From contig NZ_WACP01000004.1 in assembly GCF_008973665.1 (NCBI RefSeq), positions 1-64,000 on the forward strand: DNA of 64,000 nt, in the 5' to 3' direction. Both the position numbers and the translations under genes were made by a program. How positions within the stretch are numbered: the stretch's first letter is position 1; each line of letters starts with the position of its first letter. This document shows, piece after piece, positions 26,598 to 35,429 of this stretch. This stretch comes from Paenibacillus tengchongensis (GTDB lineage: Bacteria; Bacillota; Bacilli; Paenibacillales; Paenibacillaceae). The notes under the pieces are model-generated. The model had not been told where the DNA came from. It searched no databases and saw only the letters and a list, made by a program, of their open reading frames with translations.

Positions 26598-26633
26598 TGA
26601 AGACATCATAGATCGAACCAGGGAGTGATCAAC

Positions 26634-28580
26634 ATGAGAATTACCGATTTAATGATACAGGAAACCATGATTCTGGATTTGCAGGCGACCACGAAGGAGG
26701 CGGCGATCGACGAGCTGATCGCCAGCCTGGCCGCCAGCGGCCGGATCAATGATCCGGTGCTGTTCAAGGAGAAGATTCTGGCCCGCGAAGCCCAGTCCAG
26801 TACGGGAATCGGCGGCGGCATCGCGATGCCGCATGCCAAGACGAAAGCGGTGAATGAAGCGACGGTAGTGTTCGCCCGCAGCACCGGCGGTGTGGATTAT
26901 GAAGCGCTGGATGAGCAGCCGGCCCATCTGTTCTTTATGATTGCCGCTCCGGAAGGCGCTGGCAATGTGCATCTGCGCACGCTGGCCGCTCTCTCGCGGC
27001 TGCTCATTGAAACCGAATTCACCGCGCAGCTGATGAACGCCCGCACACCGCAGGACGTAGCGGCGCTCTTTGACGCCAAGCAGGCGGAAGAGGAAGCACG
27101 GGAGGAACAGGAAGCCGCCCAGACTGCAGCCAGCCAGCCGGCTGCCGAGAAGGCTCCGGCGGCGCAGGCGGCGCAGGCGGCTCCGGCATCTAAAGGCTTT
27201 GTCGTTGCTGTAACAGCGTGTCCGACTGGCATCGCCCATACTTTTATGGCTGAAGATGCCCTGAAGAAGAAGGCGCGGGAGATGGGGGTAGACATCCGCG
27301 TCGAGACGAACGGCTCGGAAGGCGCCCAGAATGTGCTGACGCCGGACGAGATTGCCCGGGCCAGCGGTGTTATCGTGGCGGCCGACAAGAAGGTGGAAAT
27401 GGAGCGGTTCGCCGGCAAGCCTGTGCTGCAGACACCGGTCAGCGACGGTATCCGCAAACCGGAGGAGCTGATCAACAAGGCACTGAAGGGGGATGCTCCA
27501 ACCTACCGCGGAACCGGAGCGCCAAGCGGCGGCGATGCCCAGGAAGGCAAACGCGGAAGTGTCGGAAGCAAGATTTATAAAGACCTGATGAACGGCATTT
27601 CGCATATGCTGCCGTTCGTGGTCGGCGGCGGTATCCTGCTTGCCGTGTCCTTCCTGCTGGAGCAGACCCTGGGTGCGGATAATCCGCTGGTGGAACTGCT
27701 GATGAGCATCGGCGGCGGAGATAACGGGGCGTTCCACTTCCTGATTCCGATCCTTGCCGGCTTCATCGCCCTCAGCATCGGCGACCGGCCGGCGCTGATG
27801 CCGGGTATGGTCGGCGGCTTCATGGCCCTGAACTCCGGTTCCGGCTTCCTTGGCGGTCTGGCCGCAGGCTTCCTGGCCGGTTATGTGATTCTGCTGCTGC
27901 GTCGGGCGTTCGCCGGACTGCCGAAATCACTCGAAGGCCTCAAGCCGATCCTCTTGTATCCGGTATTCGGCCTGCTTATTACCGGAGCAGTTATGTTCTA
28001 TCTGTTTGATCCGGTCTTCAGCTGGCTTAACGAGCAGCTCATTGATGGACTGAACAATTTGGGTACCGGTAACGCTGTACTGCTGGGCCTGGTGCTCGGC
28101 GGCATGATGGCTATCGATATGGGCGGACCGTTCAACAAGGCGGCCTACACGTTCGCTATCGGCGTCTTCACCTCCAGCGGCAATGAGAACGGCCTGATGA
28201 TGGCCGCCGTTATGGCCGGAGGCATGGTTCCTCCGCTGGCGATCGCACTGGCTACAACGCTGTTCAAGCATAAATTTACGGAAACGGAACGTAAATCCGG
28301 ACTTACCAACTATGTGCTCGGGCTTTCGTTTATTACCGAAGGTGCGATTCCGTTCGCTGCAGCCGATCCGCTGCGTGTACTGACCTCTTGCATTATCGGT
28401 TCGGCCATCGCGGGCGGCCTCACACAGCTATGGAGCCTCAACGTGCCTGCACCGCACGGCGGGATCTTCGTCGCTGCCCTGTCCAGCAACGCGCTGCTGT
28501 TCATTCTGGCGGTGCTGATCGGCGCCGTGGTGTCTGGCCTGATACTCGGCTTCTGGAAGAAGCCGCTTGCCAGTAAATAG
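26634..28580 (+). CDS. fruA: PTS fructose transporter, EIIABC
   Basis: A 648-residue fused phosphotransferase permease that imports fructose and phosphorylates it to fructose 1-phosphate. EIIA occupies residues 1-150 with phospho-His67 in GGGIAMPHAKT. An Ala/Pro-rich linker follows. EIIB begins near residue 188, with phospho-Cys196 in VTACPTGIAHTFMAEDAL. EIIC spans about residues 310-648 with multiple hydrophobic helices and the AAPHGGIF-type motif as PAPHGGIF. I chose the ATG with GGGAGTG upstream rather than the GTG three codons earlier. It is the last gene of the operon, followed by a terminator. Confidence 0.95.
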   Translation: MRITDLMIQETMILDLQATTKEAAIDELIASLAASGRINDPVLFKEKILAREAQSSTGIGGGIAMPHAKTKAVNEATVVFARSTGGVDYEALDEQPAHLFFMIAAPEGAGNVHLRTLAALSRLLIETEFTAQLMNARTPQDVAALFDAKQAEEEAREEQEAAQTAASQPAAEKAPAAQAAQAAPASKGFVVAVTACPTGIAHTFMAEDALKKKAREMGVDIRVETNGSEGAQNVLTPDEIARASGVIVAADKKVEMERFAGKPVLQTPVSDGIRKPEELINKALKGDAPTYRGTGAPSGGDAQEGKRGSVGSKIYKDLMNGISHMLPFVVGGGILLAVSFLLEQTLGADNPLVELLMSIGGGDNGAFHFLIPILAGFIALSIGDRPALMPGMVGGFMALNSGSGFLGGLAAGFLAGYVILLLRRAFAGLPKSLEGLKPILLYPVFGLLITGAVMFYLFDPVFSWLNEQLIDGLNNLGTGNAVLLGLVLGGMMAIDMGGPFNKAAYTFAIGVFTSSGNENGLMMAAVMAGGMVPPLAIALATTLFKHKFTETERKSGLTNYVLGLSFITEGAIPFAAADPLRVLTSCIIGSAIAGGLTQLWSLNVPAPHGGIFVAALSSNALLFILAVLIGAVVSGLILGFWKKPLASK

Positions 28581-28593
28581 AAACATCCAACGA

Positions 28594-28634
28594 AAAGAGC
28601 CCGCAGTTCCATTCCGGAACTGCGGGCTCTTTCT
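28594..28634 (+). terminator. Terminator of the fructose operon
   Basis: AAGAGCCCGCAGTTCC pairs with GGAACTGCGGGCTCTT and is followed by TTCTT. It lies 14 bases past fruA and also serves the convergent MFS gene. Confidence 0.9.
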
Positions 28635-28679
28635 TCATCAGCGGCTGTGCTTTCGCTCGATATGCGTTTGTAATGTAAC

Positions 28680-29870
28680 TTAATGCGCGGCTCTGGCCTT
28701 GCTCTTATTTCCGTGCAGGAAGTAATATCCGATAATCATCGCCAAGATCAGCACCCCGAGCGAAGCGTACAACGTTCTGTAGCCGGTCGAAGGGATGATA
28801 AGGCCCAGCGCGTAAGGACCGAAGCCCAGACCGGCATCAAGGAAAATAAAGAAGGTCGAAGTGGCCAGTCCCATCCGCTGCGGCACGGTCGATTTAATCG
28901 CAATGGCCTGGGTGGTGGACTGCATATTGCCGAAGCCGAGGCCGATCAGCACGCCGGCAAGCAGCAGTACTGTGCTCGTGCCTGCCGCGCTGAGCAGCAG
29001 CAGCCCGAGACCGTAAGCGATAAACGCCGGATACATAATGTGGTTCTCGCCCTTCGCGTCCATCAGCCGACCTGTAAACGGGCGTGAGGCAAGCACCGAC
29101 ACGGCGTACACAATGAAAAAGAAGCTGGCCGCTTCCACCAGCCCGATTTCTTTGGCGAAGAAATTAATATAGGACAGCACGCTGGAATAGGCGAAGCCGG
29201 TGACCAGCACGACCACTGCAATCGGCAGGGCTTTGGGTTCAATCAGCTTGGACACGCTGAACGGTTCCCGCTCGGCTCCGGCGCTCCGGCTGTGCTCAGT
29301 TTCGTTGGTGCGTACCGCCAGCGCTCCTATAAAGCTGATGATGCTAAGCGCGAAACAGAAGGTGAAGATCGCGGTGTAAGAGGCGATCTGCGTTAAGTAT
29401 AGGCCCAGGAATGGCCCGATCGCTGTCGCTAACGTCGTGCTCATGCTGTAATAGCCAATCCCTTCGCCTTTGCGCGATGCCGGAATGATCGCCGCAATGA
29501 GCGTTCCGGTTGCAGTACTGGCGATGCCGAGGGCAATCCCGTGCAGCAGGCGGGTAACGAGCAGGAAGGCTATGCCTGCTTCAATATAATAGAGCAGGGA
29601 AGTCAGGATAAAGAGAAACAGCCCGAGAAACAATATTTTTCTCTTGCCGAAGGAGTCGATAATGCTGCCGGTCACCAGCCGCCCGATAAGCGCACCGATA
29701 ATGAAAATGCCGGTCGCAAGGCCCGCCTGGCTGGTAGAGGCGTGAAGCTCGTCTACAGCATAAGCCGAGATGATGACGATCAGCAGATAAAAGACAAGCA
29801 TGACAAAAAAATTGATGACGGAAACGACGGTGAAATTTTTGGTCCAAAGTGGTTCTTTTGAAGCCTTCAC
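28680..29870 (-). CDS. MFS transporter (12-helix, drug-efflux-like)
   Basis: A 396-residue major facilitator protein with about 12 spans and the loop 2-3 motif GRLVTGSIIDSFGKRKILFLG. A second domain begins near residue 210 (LIEPKALPIAVVVLVTGFAYS). It resembles YfkF/YwoG-type Bacillus exporters, for which substrates are mostly unknown. GTG is the start, with AAAGGAG nine bases upstream. It is divergent from a Crp/Fnr-type regulator across 216 bases, so that regulator may control it. Confidence 0.87.
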   Translation of the reverse strand: MKASKEPLWTKNFTVVSVINFFVMLVFYLLIVIISAYAVDELHASTSQAGLATGIFIIGALIGRLVTGSIIDSFGKRKILFLGLFLFILTSLLYYIEAGIAFLLVTRLLHGIALGIASTATGTLIAAIIPASRKGEGIGYYSMSTTLATAIGPFLGLYLTQIASYTAIFTFCFALSIISFIGALAVRTNETEHSRSAGAEREPFSVSKLIEPKALPIAVVVLVTGFAYSSVLSYINFFAKEIGLVEAASFFFIVYAVSVLASRPFTGRLMDAKGENHIMYPAFIAYGLGLLLLSAAGTSTVLLLAGVLIGLGFGNMQSTTQAIAIKSTVPQRMGLATSTFFIFLDAGLGFGPYALGLIIPSTGYRTLYASLGVLILAMIIGYYFLHGNKSKARAAH

Positions 29871-30086
29871 TTACAGGAACTCCTTTAATCTGGATTCGAA
29901 TGCTAGGATTAATGTTCGCATAAACGGCTATAAGCTGTCAATAAAAATGGAAATAACAAACAATTAAATAATATTATTACTCTTCAGGACGACTCTTTGC
30001 TTTTTTTGGCCGGTCCCGCTCCATTTTGCATGCGTAATTCGGTATAATTAGCCATATAATCTACAGAACACAAAGGAGAGAGCGAG

Positions 30087-30587
30087 ATGATATTGCACAA
30101 GGGGGAGACCTTATTCCGCCAGGGAGATCCCGGCCAGAATCTGTTTCGGGTGAAGAGCGGCCTGTTCAAGGTTACGCGGCTGCACGAGAACGGGAACATG
30201 GTGCTGTTCAACCTGCTGATTCCCGGAGAGACAGTTCCCCATCATTCCCTCATTTCGCCGAAGGAGGCGCATGGAACGGCTGTCGCCATGATGAAAAGCG
30301 AGGTGGAGATCATTCCCGCCGCGGAATGGTACCGCGAGCTGCGCGATGATTCGGGGAAGGTGATGGAGATCGCACTGCTGCTGCAGGAGAAGGTGCGGTT
30401 CATGCAGACGCGCATTGATCACCTTACGGTCGGATCGCCGGGAGAGAGGCTGGAGCTGCTGAAACGCTGGCTCGGCGAATACGCGCATGGCGCTACACTT
30501 ACCGACCTGTTGACGCAAGAGGAGATCGGACAATTGATAGGCGTGCGGCGCGAGACAATCAACCGTCTGCTGCGCAGCCAGGACTGA
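30087..30587 (+). CDS. Crp/Fnr-type regulator, short form
   Basis: A 166-residue regulator. A cyclic-nucleotide-binding-like beta barrel begins at once (KGETLFRQGDPGQNLFRVKSGLFKV), and a winged helix with TQEEIGQLIGVRRETINRLLR ends the protein only a few residues later. Typical relatives have 220-240 residues, so the N-terminal helix and most of the C-terminal wing are missing. It has no cysteine cluster, so it is not an oxygen sensor like the Fnr at 59.9 kb. AAAGGAGAG precedes the ATG. It is divergent from an MFS gene, its likely target. Confidence 0.82.
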   Translation: MILHKGETLFRQGDPGQNLFRVKSGLFKVTRLHENGNMVLFNLLIPGETVPHHSLISPKEAHGTAVAMMKSEVEIIPAAEWYRELRDDSGKVMEIALLLQEKVRFMQTRIDHLTVGSPGERLELLKRWLGEYAHGATLTDLLTQEEIGQLIGVRRETINRLLRSQD

Positions 30588-30966
30588 TGGATGAAATGCC
30601 TGAACGGACTTCCCTGCAGCGGCATCATTTGCGGGAAGGCTGCACGGAAATTTGCTTTTTTTTGGCAAGCTGTTTAGCCTTCACCCTTCGCGTGGTATAA
30701 TGTAAGCAGAACATATCCAAATAAAGAAAGGATCAGGATACCATGTGTCCCCGAAGGACGATTCCCCAAAGGACGATTTGGAAACGTTATGATCTCTCTT
30801 ATACTTAGCTTCCCTGCCGGAGATGCGCGTCGTTCAATCAGCTGACGAAGCCGCCTCGAACGCGGGAAGGGAGCAGGAAGTATGCGAAGGACCAACTCCT
30901 CAAGGTATACCCGTCGTAGAGGCTGCGGATACGTCTAGCCGCCATTTACGATAAGGGGAGACCTGT
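30588..30966 (+). promoter_or_regulatory. Long leader upstream of YitT gene, structured with three mini-ORFs
   Basis: A consensus -10, TATAAT (30696-30701), implies a leader of about 260 bases. Within it ATACTT (near 30800) pairs with AAGTAT (near 30878), GATACC (near 30737) with GGTATAC (near 30904), and GCG-N2-GTTC with GAACGCG inside. Three short frames lie at 30743-30808 (21 residues, starting MCPRRTIPQRTIWKRY), 30789-30845 (18 residues) and 30882-30938 (18 residues, MRRTNSSRYTRRRGCGYV), the third with GGGAGCAGGA upstream. It matches no riboswitch class I can recall. Whether the peptides are translated is inference. Confidence 0.45.
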
Positions 30967-31638
30967 ATGAGGAAAGACAACGGCGGTATGCCAATGCCGC
31001 TTCGACTCACCATGATATTGCTGGGAAGTTTTCTGCTTGCATTTACTTATTATCATATTAATTATCAGAACCATTTGACCGAGGGCGGCTTTGTAGGCTT
31101 ATCCCTGCTGGGCAAATACGTATTAGGGATTTCACCATCGCTGTCGATACTGATTATGGACATTCCAGTGCTCATTATTGCCATGCTATTTAAAGGAAAA
31201 ACGTTCGTCTGCAACACATTCATCTCAGTGGGGGCATACACGCTCTTCTACGGGCTGATGGAGCGTTATTCCGGGTGGGTCATTGATTTGCACGATAATT
31301 TGCCGGTGGCGGCATTGATATCGGGCGTTCTGACAGGCCTTGGAGCAGGCTTGGTCCTGCGCGGCGGCGGGGCAAGCGGCGGAGACGATATTTTCGCCGT
31401 ATTGATCAGCGAATGGAAGGGAATTAAGGTAGGTACGGTGTTCATCCTGATGGATGTAGCCGTTCTGGCACTGTCACTCTTGTATGTGCCGCTCAAGGAG
31501 ACCTTGTTTACGGTAATGGCCGTGGTCGTAGCAGGCTACTGTGTTACCTTTACAACGACCGTGGGCAGACGGAAGCTCGTCAAGGCGCCGAAGGTACAGT
31601 CCAAGCTGGGCCAGGCGCAGGATGGTACGGTAGCATAA
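30967..31638 (+). CDS. YitT-family membrane protein (short form)
   Basis: A 223-residue integral membrane protein of the YitT/DUF161 family, with five or six hydrophobic segments and the conserved TEGGFVGLSLLGKYVLGISPS and RGGGASGGDDIFAVLIS motifs. Full-length YitT proteins carry an added C-terminal DUF2179 domain, which is absent here, giving a short form ending in a hydrophilic tail. GGGGAG precedes the ATG. Function of the family is unknown. The unusually long structured leader suggests post-transcriptional control. Confidence 0.85.
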   Translation: MRKDNGGMPMPLRLTMILLGSFLLAFTYYHINYQNHLTEGGFVGLSLLGKYVLGISPSLSILIMDIPVLIIAMLFKGKTFVCNTFISVGAYTLFYGLMERYSGWVIDLHDNLPVAALISGVLTGLGAGLVLRGGGASGGDDIFAVLISEWKGIKVGTVFILMDVAVLALSLLYVPLKETLFTVMAVVVAGYCVTFTTTVGRRKLVKAPKVQSKLGQAQDGTVA

Positions 31639-31691
31639 GTTCAGTAATGTAAGACTGCAGCAATATTGCCCTGGAGATCAGGGATCAGAAA

Positions 31692-31726
31692 GACCAGCCG
31701 GAATAGCTCCGGGCTGGCCTTTTTTT
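31692..31726 (+). terminator. Terminator after YitT gene
   Basis: GACCAGCC-N-GGA pairs with TCC-N-GGGCTGGCC and is followed by seven T residues on plus. Confidence 0.85.
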
Positions 31727-31790
31727 ATGCGCGGGAACTAATGTAAGGCTGGTGGAAGAATGGAGTTATGAGAGTACTGCATCCACCCGG

Positions 31791-32129
31791 CTAGTCCCTG
31801 TACGTCTCGGCGTGTTTGAATGGTCTGCGGCCATCCCATGCGCCATGCAGAGGAGCCATACTGTACTGATAAATCCGGCCGTTCTCTTTGCGGTAGAAAT
31901 ACCGCGAGCCCCGGTCATCGCTGAAAATAACCGTGGTGCTGACCACCGGCGCCTTGCCGATCTGAGTGTAAATTGTGCTGATCAGCTGCCGGCTGTACCC
32001 CTTCCGGTTGATCAAATAAGCTTCAATCTCGCGGTTGGTTCTTTGTTTGAACAACTGGAGGCCGGCAGAAGCGGCACCCCAGACAACTGTAAGCGCCAGT
32101 GCTGTATACAGCAATGGTTTGCGTTTCAT
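31791..32129 (-). CDS. Small membrane-anchored protein, possibly DUF3139-like
   Basis: A 112-residue protein with one N-terminal hydrophobic helix (LLYTALALTVVWGAASAGLQL) followed by a soluble domain (YLINRKGYSRQLISTIYTQIG, then VIFSDDRGSRYFYRKENGRIYQY). This layout resembles DUF3139 proteins, short extracytoplasmic proteins with one anchor; the match is tentative. GGAGGAG lies seven bases before the ATG. It follows the carbamoyltransferase-like gene on the same strand after 30 bases, so the two may be co-transcribed. Confidence 0.7.
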   Translation of the reverse strand: MKRKPLLYTALALTVVWGAASAGLQLFKQRTNREIEAYLINRKGYSRQLISTIYTQIGKAPVVSTTVIFSDDRGSRYFYRKENGRIYQYSMAPLHGAWDGRRPFKHAETYRD

Positions 32130-32159
32130 GCCGGCTCCTCCAATTCACTGTGATTTACG

Positions 32160-33005
32160 CTAATTCAGCAGACAATGGACAACAATCGCCTGCTGGACGC
32201 GCAGCAGATGCTTTTTGAATCCGTAACCGGCGAAATACTCCGAAGCTGGCACATTCTCATGAATTTCCAGGCCGCGGGTAAACGGTGGGCACGGGTTAAT
32301 GAACGCATTCTTGTGGGACATTCTCATCCTAGGCACAGTAATCTGATACTTCTCTATATATTCGGGGGTTCTCAGTTCAGCGGGCAAGGAGTCGGTCAAG
32401 ATAACGTCGCTCTCTCCGAGGATATCCTCCAGTTCCGTATAGAAACGATAGTTGCGGCGGGTATCGCCTTGCTGATAGCGGCTTAAGCAGACATGGTTAA
32501 AGTTCAAATTGAGCACTTCGGCCGCCTCCATCCAGGAGTTGAATACATTTCCCGGAGGACCCACGAAAGTATAGGTTAGGTCACGATAGTCCGCTCTAAA
32601 GGACCGGATGGCATACAGGTCGGATAAAACTTCGCAGGGATGGTGGGCCGCGCTCATGGCATTGATCACCGGAATGGGGGAGTGCTCCGCTAACAGCCGG
32701 ATCCTGGCATCCTTACTATGCCTTACGATGATACCGTCGGCCCAATTGGCCAGGTAGCCGGCGACATCCCGCAGCTCTTCCTGTTTATCCAGCGTTTGCG
32801 GAGGAAACAGCATACAACTGCCGCCCAGCTCCTGAATTCCGCGCTCAAACGTGATCCGGGTCCGGAGACTGGTTTCCGGAAAAAACAATACAAAATGCTT
32901 CCCGGTCAAAATGTTAGGGTTCTCTTCCGCGGCAAGCTTGTCGGCCCGTTCAAAAATATTCAGGACCTGCTCTTCACCGAGGGTACGGATATCCGGCAGA
33001 TGCAT
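32160..33005 (-). CDS. Divergent aspartate/ornithine carbamoyltransferase-family enzyme
   Basis: A 281-residue member of the carbamoyltransferase family. The carbamoyl-phosphate loop reads ETSLRTRITFE instead of the usual STRTR. The second site is NAMSAAHHPCEVLSDL, with His-Pro-Cys-Glu where HPxQ is expected. The substrate loop NPCPPFTRGLEI looks more like the aspartate-enzyme HPGPxNRGxE than the ornithine HCLP motif. It is shorter than both families (about 300-330 residues) and is not among arg or pyr genes. The amino substrate is therefore open; annotating it as ArgF or PyrB would be unsafe. The ribosome binding site is weak (CTGGTGA). Confidence 0.75.
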   Translation of the reverse strand: MHLPDIRTLGEEQVLNIFERADKLAAEENPNILTGKHFVLFFPETSLRTRITFERGIQELGGSCMLFPPQTLDKQEELRDVAGYLANWADGIIVRHSKDARIRLLAEHSPIPVINAMSAAHHPCEVLSDLYAIRSFRADYRDLTYTFVGPPGNVFNSWMEAAEVLNLNFNHVCLSRYQQGDTRRNYRFYTELEDILGESDVILTDSLPAELRTPEYIEKYQITVPRMRMSHKNAFINPCPPFTRGLEIHENVPASEYFAGYGFKKHLLRVQQAIVVHCLLN

Positions 33006-33201
33006 GGTTTCACCAGGCTTTCACAGTAGATTTGATTGTGTATCATTATACATCTGCCTGCTTGGATTTCTGTTTATATTTTTGCGCAGCCAAAAATAAA
33101 TAGAAACAACCTTTCCCTTGTTCTGCGTTCGGGCCTCTTGGTATGCTGGTTGTTGACTATGCTAAAAGCACCTGATGATATGCAGAAAAGAGGCTGATCC
33201 T

Positions 33202-34053
33202 ATGACCACAACGAAGCTCATTCTGGTGGAGGGACTACCCGGAGCCGGAAAATCGACTATAGCGCAGCTTACCAGCCGGTTACTGGCCGAGAGGGGGCTT
33301 ACAGTAAAGCTGTTCCTGGAAGGCAATCCGGCGCATCCGGCCGATGCCGAATCCATCGCCTGCCTTACCGGTGCCGAATATGCCGGGCTGCTGCAGGCCG
33401 GCAATGAACAGCAGCGGCAGCTGTTTATGGATGCGGTATCTCGGCAGGGCGGGGATTATCTTCTTCCTTACGGGTTGCTCGAGCAGAAGACGGATGAACG
33501 GCTGCCCGATGATCTGCGGCAAGTGCTGGCCGGCAAGGATGTATACGAACTGCCGTTAGCTCATAACAGGGAGATTATTGCCGGCCGTTGGCGGGACTTC
33601 GGTGCAGAGGCGCAGAGCGGCGAAACGGTCTACGTGTTCGAGTGCTGTTTCATCCAGAATCCCGTAACCATCGGTATGATCAAAAACGGGGCTACGTTCA
33701 CGGAAGTGCAGGAGTATGTCACAGAGCTGGCGGAAAGTGTGAAGGCACTTGATCCGCTGGTGATCTACATTGAACAGAAGGATCTGGAATTCACCTTCCG
33801 AAAAGCGCTGCGCGAGCGGCCCAGAGAATGGTCAGAGGGCTTTATGGACTATTATACCGGGCAGGGATTCGCCAAGACGCTGGGGGTCACCGGAATCAGT
33901 GGGACGATTCAGGTGCTGGAGGCCAGAGCGGTAGTGGAGCGGAGGCTGGTGGAGGAATTGGCGCTGCGTAAAGCGGTCATTGACAACTCTGCTTATGATT
34001 TCGGCATGGCTGAACAGGAGTTAAGGGCGATCATCGAGAAACATATAGATTAA
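33202..34053 (+). CDS. P-loop kinase-like protein
   Basis: A 283-residue soluble protein with a Walker A motif GLPGAGKST at residues 11-19 and a nucleoside/thymidylate-kinase-like start (KLILVEGLPGAGKSTIAQL). Other segments, such as YVFECCFIQNPVTIGMIKN and LVIYIEQKDLEFTFRKALRER, resemble Bacillus P-loop proteins of unassigned substrate. A typical LID-region Arg pair is seen in RERPREW. The ATG at 33202 is preceded by AGAGG; an upstream frame extension lacks a site. Phosphoryl transfer is likely, but the acceptor is unknown. Confidence 0.78.
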   Translation: MTTTKLILVEGLPGAGKSTIAQLTSRLLAERGLTVKLFLEGNPAHPADAESIACLTGAEYAGLLQAGNEQQRQLFMDAVSRQGGDYLLPYGLLEQKTDERLPDDLRQVLAGKDVYELPLAHNREIIAGRWRDFGAEAQSGETVYVFECCFIQNPVTIGMIKNGATFTEVQEYVTELAESVKALDPLVIYIEQKDLEFTFRKALRERPREWSEGFMDYYTGQGFAKTLGVTGISGTIQVLEARAVVERRLVEELALRKAVIDNSAYDFGMAEQELRAIIEKHID

Positions 34054-34131
34054 GATTGAAACCGGAGAAAGCCAACGCGCGTATATGTCTCATTCAATCT
34101 TGTGCAACGTTAATGGAGGAGGAAGCGGCAA

Positions 34132-34923
34132 ATGAGTGCTCACGAAATTGATTACCGGATTATGGGCGAGGAAATGCAGTGCGTGGAGGTGGAGCTGGAC
34201 CCCGGTGAGAGCGTCGTTGCTGAAGCGGGCAGCTTTATGATGATGGACCCGGATGTATCCATGGAAACGATCTTCGGCGACGGCAGCGGCGGACGGGGCG
34301 GCGGCCTGATGGGCAAGCTGATGGGCGCAGGCAAGCGGCTGCTGACCGGTGAAAGTCTCTTTATGACCGTCTACACCCACACAGGCAGATCCGGAAAGAG
34401 GAACGTGACCTTCGCTTCGCCTTACCCGGGCAAGATCATCCCGATGGACCTGCAGCAATACCACGGCAAAATTATCTGCCAGAAGGATTCCTTCCTCTGC
34501 GCGGCCAAGGGCGTCTCGGTCGGCATCGAATTCCAGCGTAAGCTGGGCGCGGGCCTCTTCGGCGGCGAAGGCTTTATTATGCAAAAGCTGGAGGGTGACG
34601 GCCTGGCCTTTGTCCACTCCGGCGGCTATGTACTGGAGCGCACGCTTGCGCCCGGCGAGACCATCAAGATCGATACAGGCTGTCTCGTAGCGATGACATC
34701 CTCTGTAGACTATGACATTGAGTTCGTCAAAGGCATCAAGACAGCCGTCTTCGGCGGCGAAGGCCTCTTCTTCGCCACTCTGCGCGGGCCGGGCAAGGTC
34801 TGGATTCAGTCCCTGCCGTTCAGCCGCATGGCTGACCGCATTCTCTCGGCCGCCGGTAATGCCGGACGCCGCGAGGAAGGCAGCATCCTCGGCGGCCTGG
34901 GCAATCTGCTCGACGGCAGATAA
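34132..34923 (+). CDS. AIM24/TIGR00266-family protein
   Basis: A 263-residue protein of the AIM24 family (TIGR00266), a soluble beta-sandwich trimer of unknown biochemical role that is widespread in bacteria and is known in yeast mitochondria. The signature is evident: VELDPGESVVAEAGSFMMMDP, a Gly-rich loop (GDGSGGRGGGLMGKLMG), and the repeated LVAMTSSVDYDIEFVKGIKTAVFGGEGLFFATLRGPGKVWIQS segment. GGAGGAGGAA precedes the ATG. It is followed by a terminator and is transcribed alone or with the P-loop gene 78 bases upstream. Confidence 0.9.
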   Translation: MSAHEIDYRIMGEEMQCVEVELDPGESVVAEAGSFMMMDPDVSMETIFGDGSGGRGGGLMGKLMGAGKRLLTGESLFMTVYTHTGRSGKRNVTFASPYPGKIIPMDLQQYHGKIICQKDSFLCAAKGVSVGIEFQRKLGAGLFGGEGFIMQKLEGDGLAFVHSGGYVLERTLAPGETIKIDTGCLVAMTSSVDYDIEFVKGIKTAVFGGEGLFFATLRGPGKVWIQSLPFSRMADRILSAAGNAGRREEGSILGGLGNLLDGR

Positions 34924-34941
34924 CATTATATTGTGGCTTGG

Positions 34942-34984
34942 AACAGCCGTCTTCTGCGGGTCAACCTGCGGAAGGCGGCTGTTT
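34942..34984 (+). terminator. Terminator after AIM24 gene
   Basis: AACAGCCG-N-CTTC pairs with GAAG-N-CGGCTGTT around GCGGG/CCTGC, followed by a TTTGG stretch. Confidence 0.7.
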
Positions 34985-35160
34985 GGTATTTCGGCGCCTG
35001 ACTATAAGGATGAATCGGCCTTCCCTAGTGATAGAATATTTACAAATATAAAAAAAGATTTACAAGGATGTGAATCATAGCATGGCGTATAACTAGTGAT
35101 AGATGTATATTTATGTAATTTACTGATCCTACTATTATAGAAGATCATGAGGCGATCCTA

Positions 35161-35370
35161 TTGATTCGGGAATCCTTTACATCCGTATCTATTGTGTATA
35201 AATATGCGAGAAGTAAGGCGGTTATTTACATAGCCATGCTTATGGCAAGTTCCTGCTTGACTCCTTTCAGCATTATAGTGATGCAGAGGCTGATTGACAG
35301 CATCGGGAGATATCTGGAAGCTAAAGAACAGCTGTCCGCGGTCTCGCTGGGGATTGGCTTTGCCTGTTGA
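35161..35370 (+). pseudogene. Truncated ABC-transporter permease fragment
   Basis: A 69-residue fragment from a TTG start (preceded by GAGGCGATCC) has the first transmembrane helices of a fused membrane-ATPase ABC exporter: SIVYKYARSKAVIYIAMLMASS and TPFSIIVMQRLIDSIGRYLEAKEQLS. Intact exporters of this kind have about 580-600 residues. The frame stops after GIGFAC, just before DNA of an IS3-type element, so the gene has lost its nucleotide-binding domain and most membrane helices. An insertion followed by deletion best explains this. Confidence 0.7.
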
Positions 35371-35429
35371 AGTGGAGACAAACGGCTGCGGGCGGTTTGG
35401 CCCGCCAAGGGGGACTCTTTGGCTGTCCC

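Noticed and set aside
30861..30895. Signal-recognition-particle-like RNA core (GGGAAGGGAGCAGG)
   Set aside because: Only one strand of the SRP core is matched; the required 5' partner is absent.
32160..33005. Naming the gene argF or pyrB
   Set aside because: The substrate and phosphate motifs deviate and there is no arginine or pyrimidine gene nearby.
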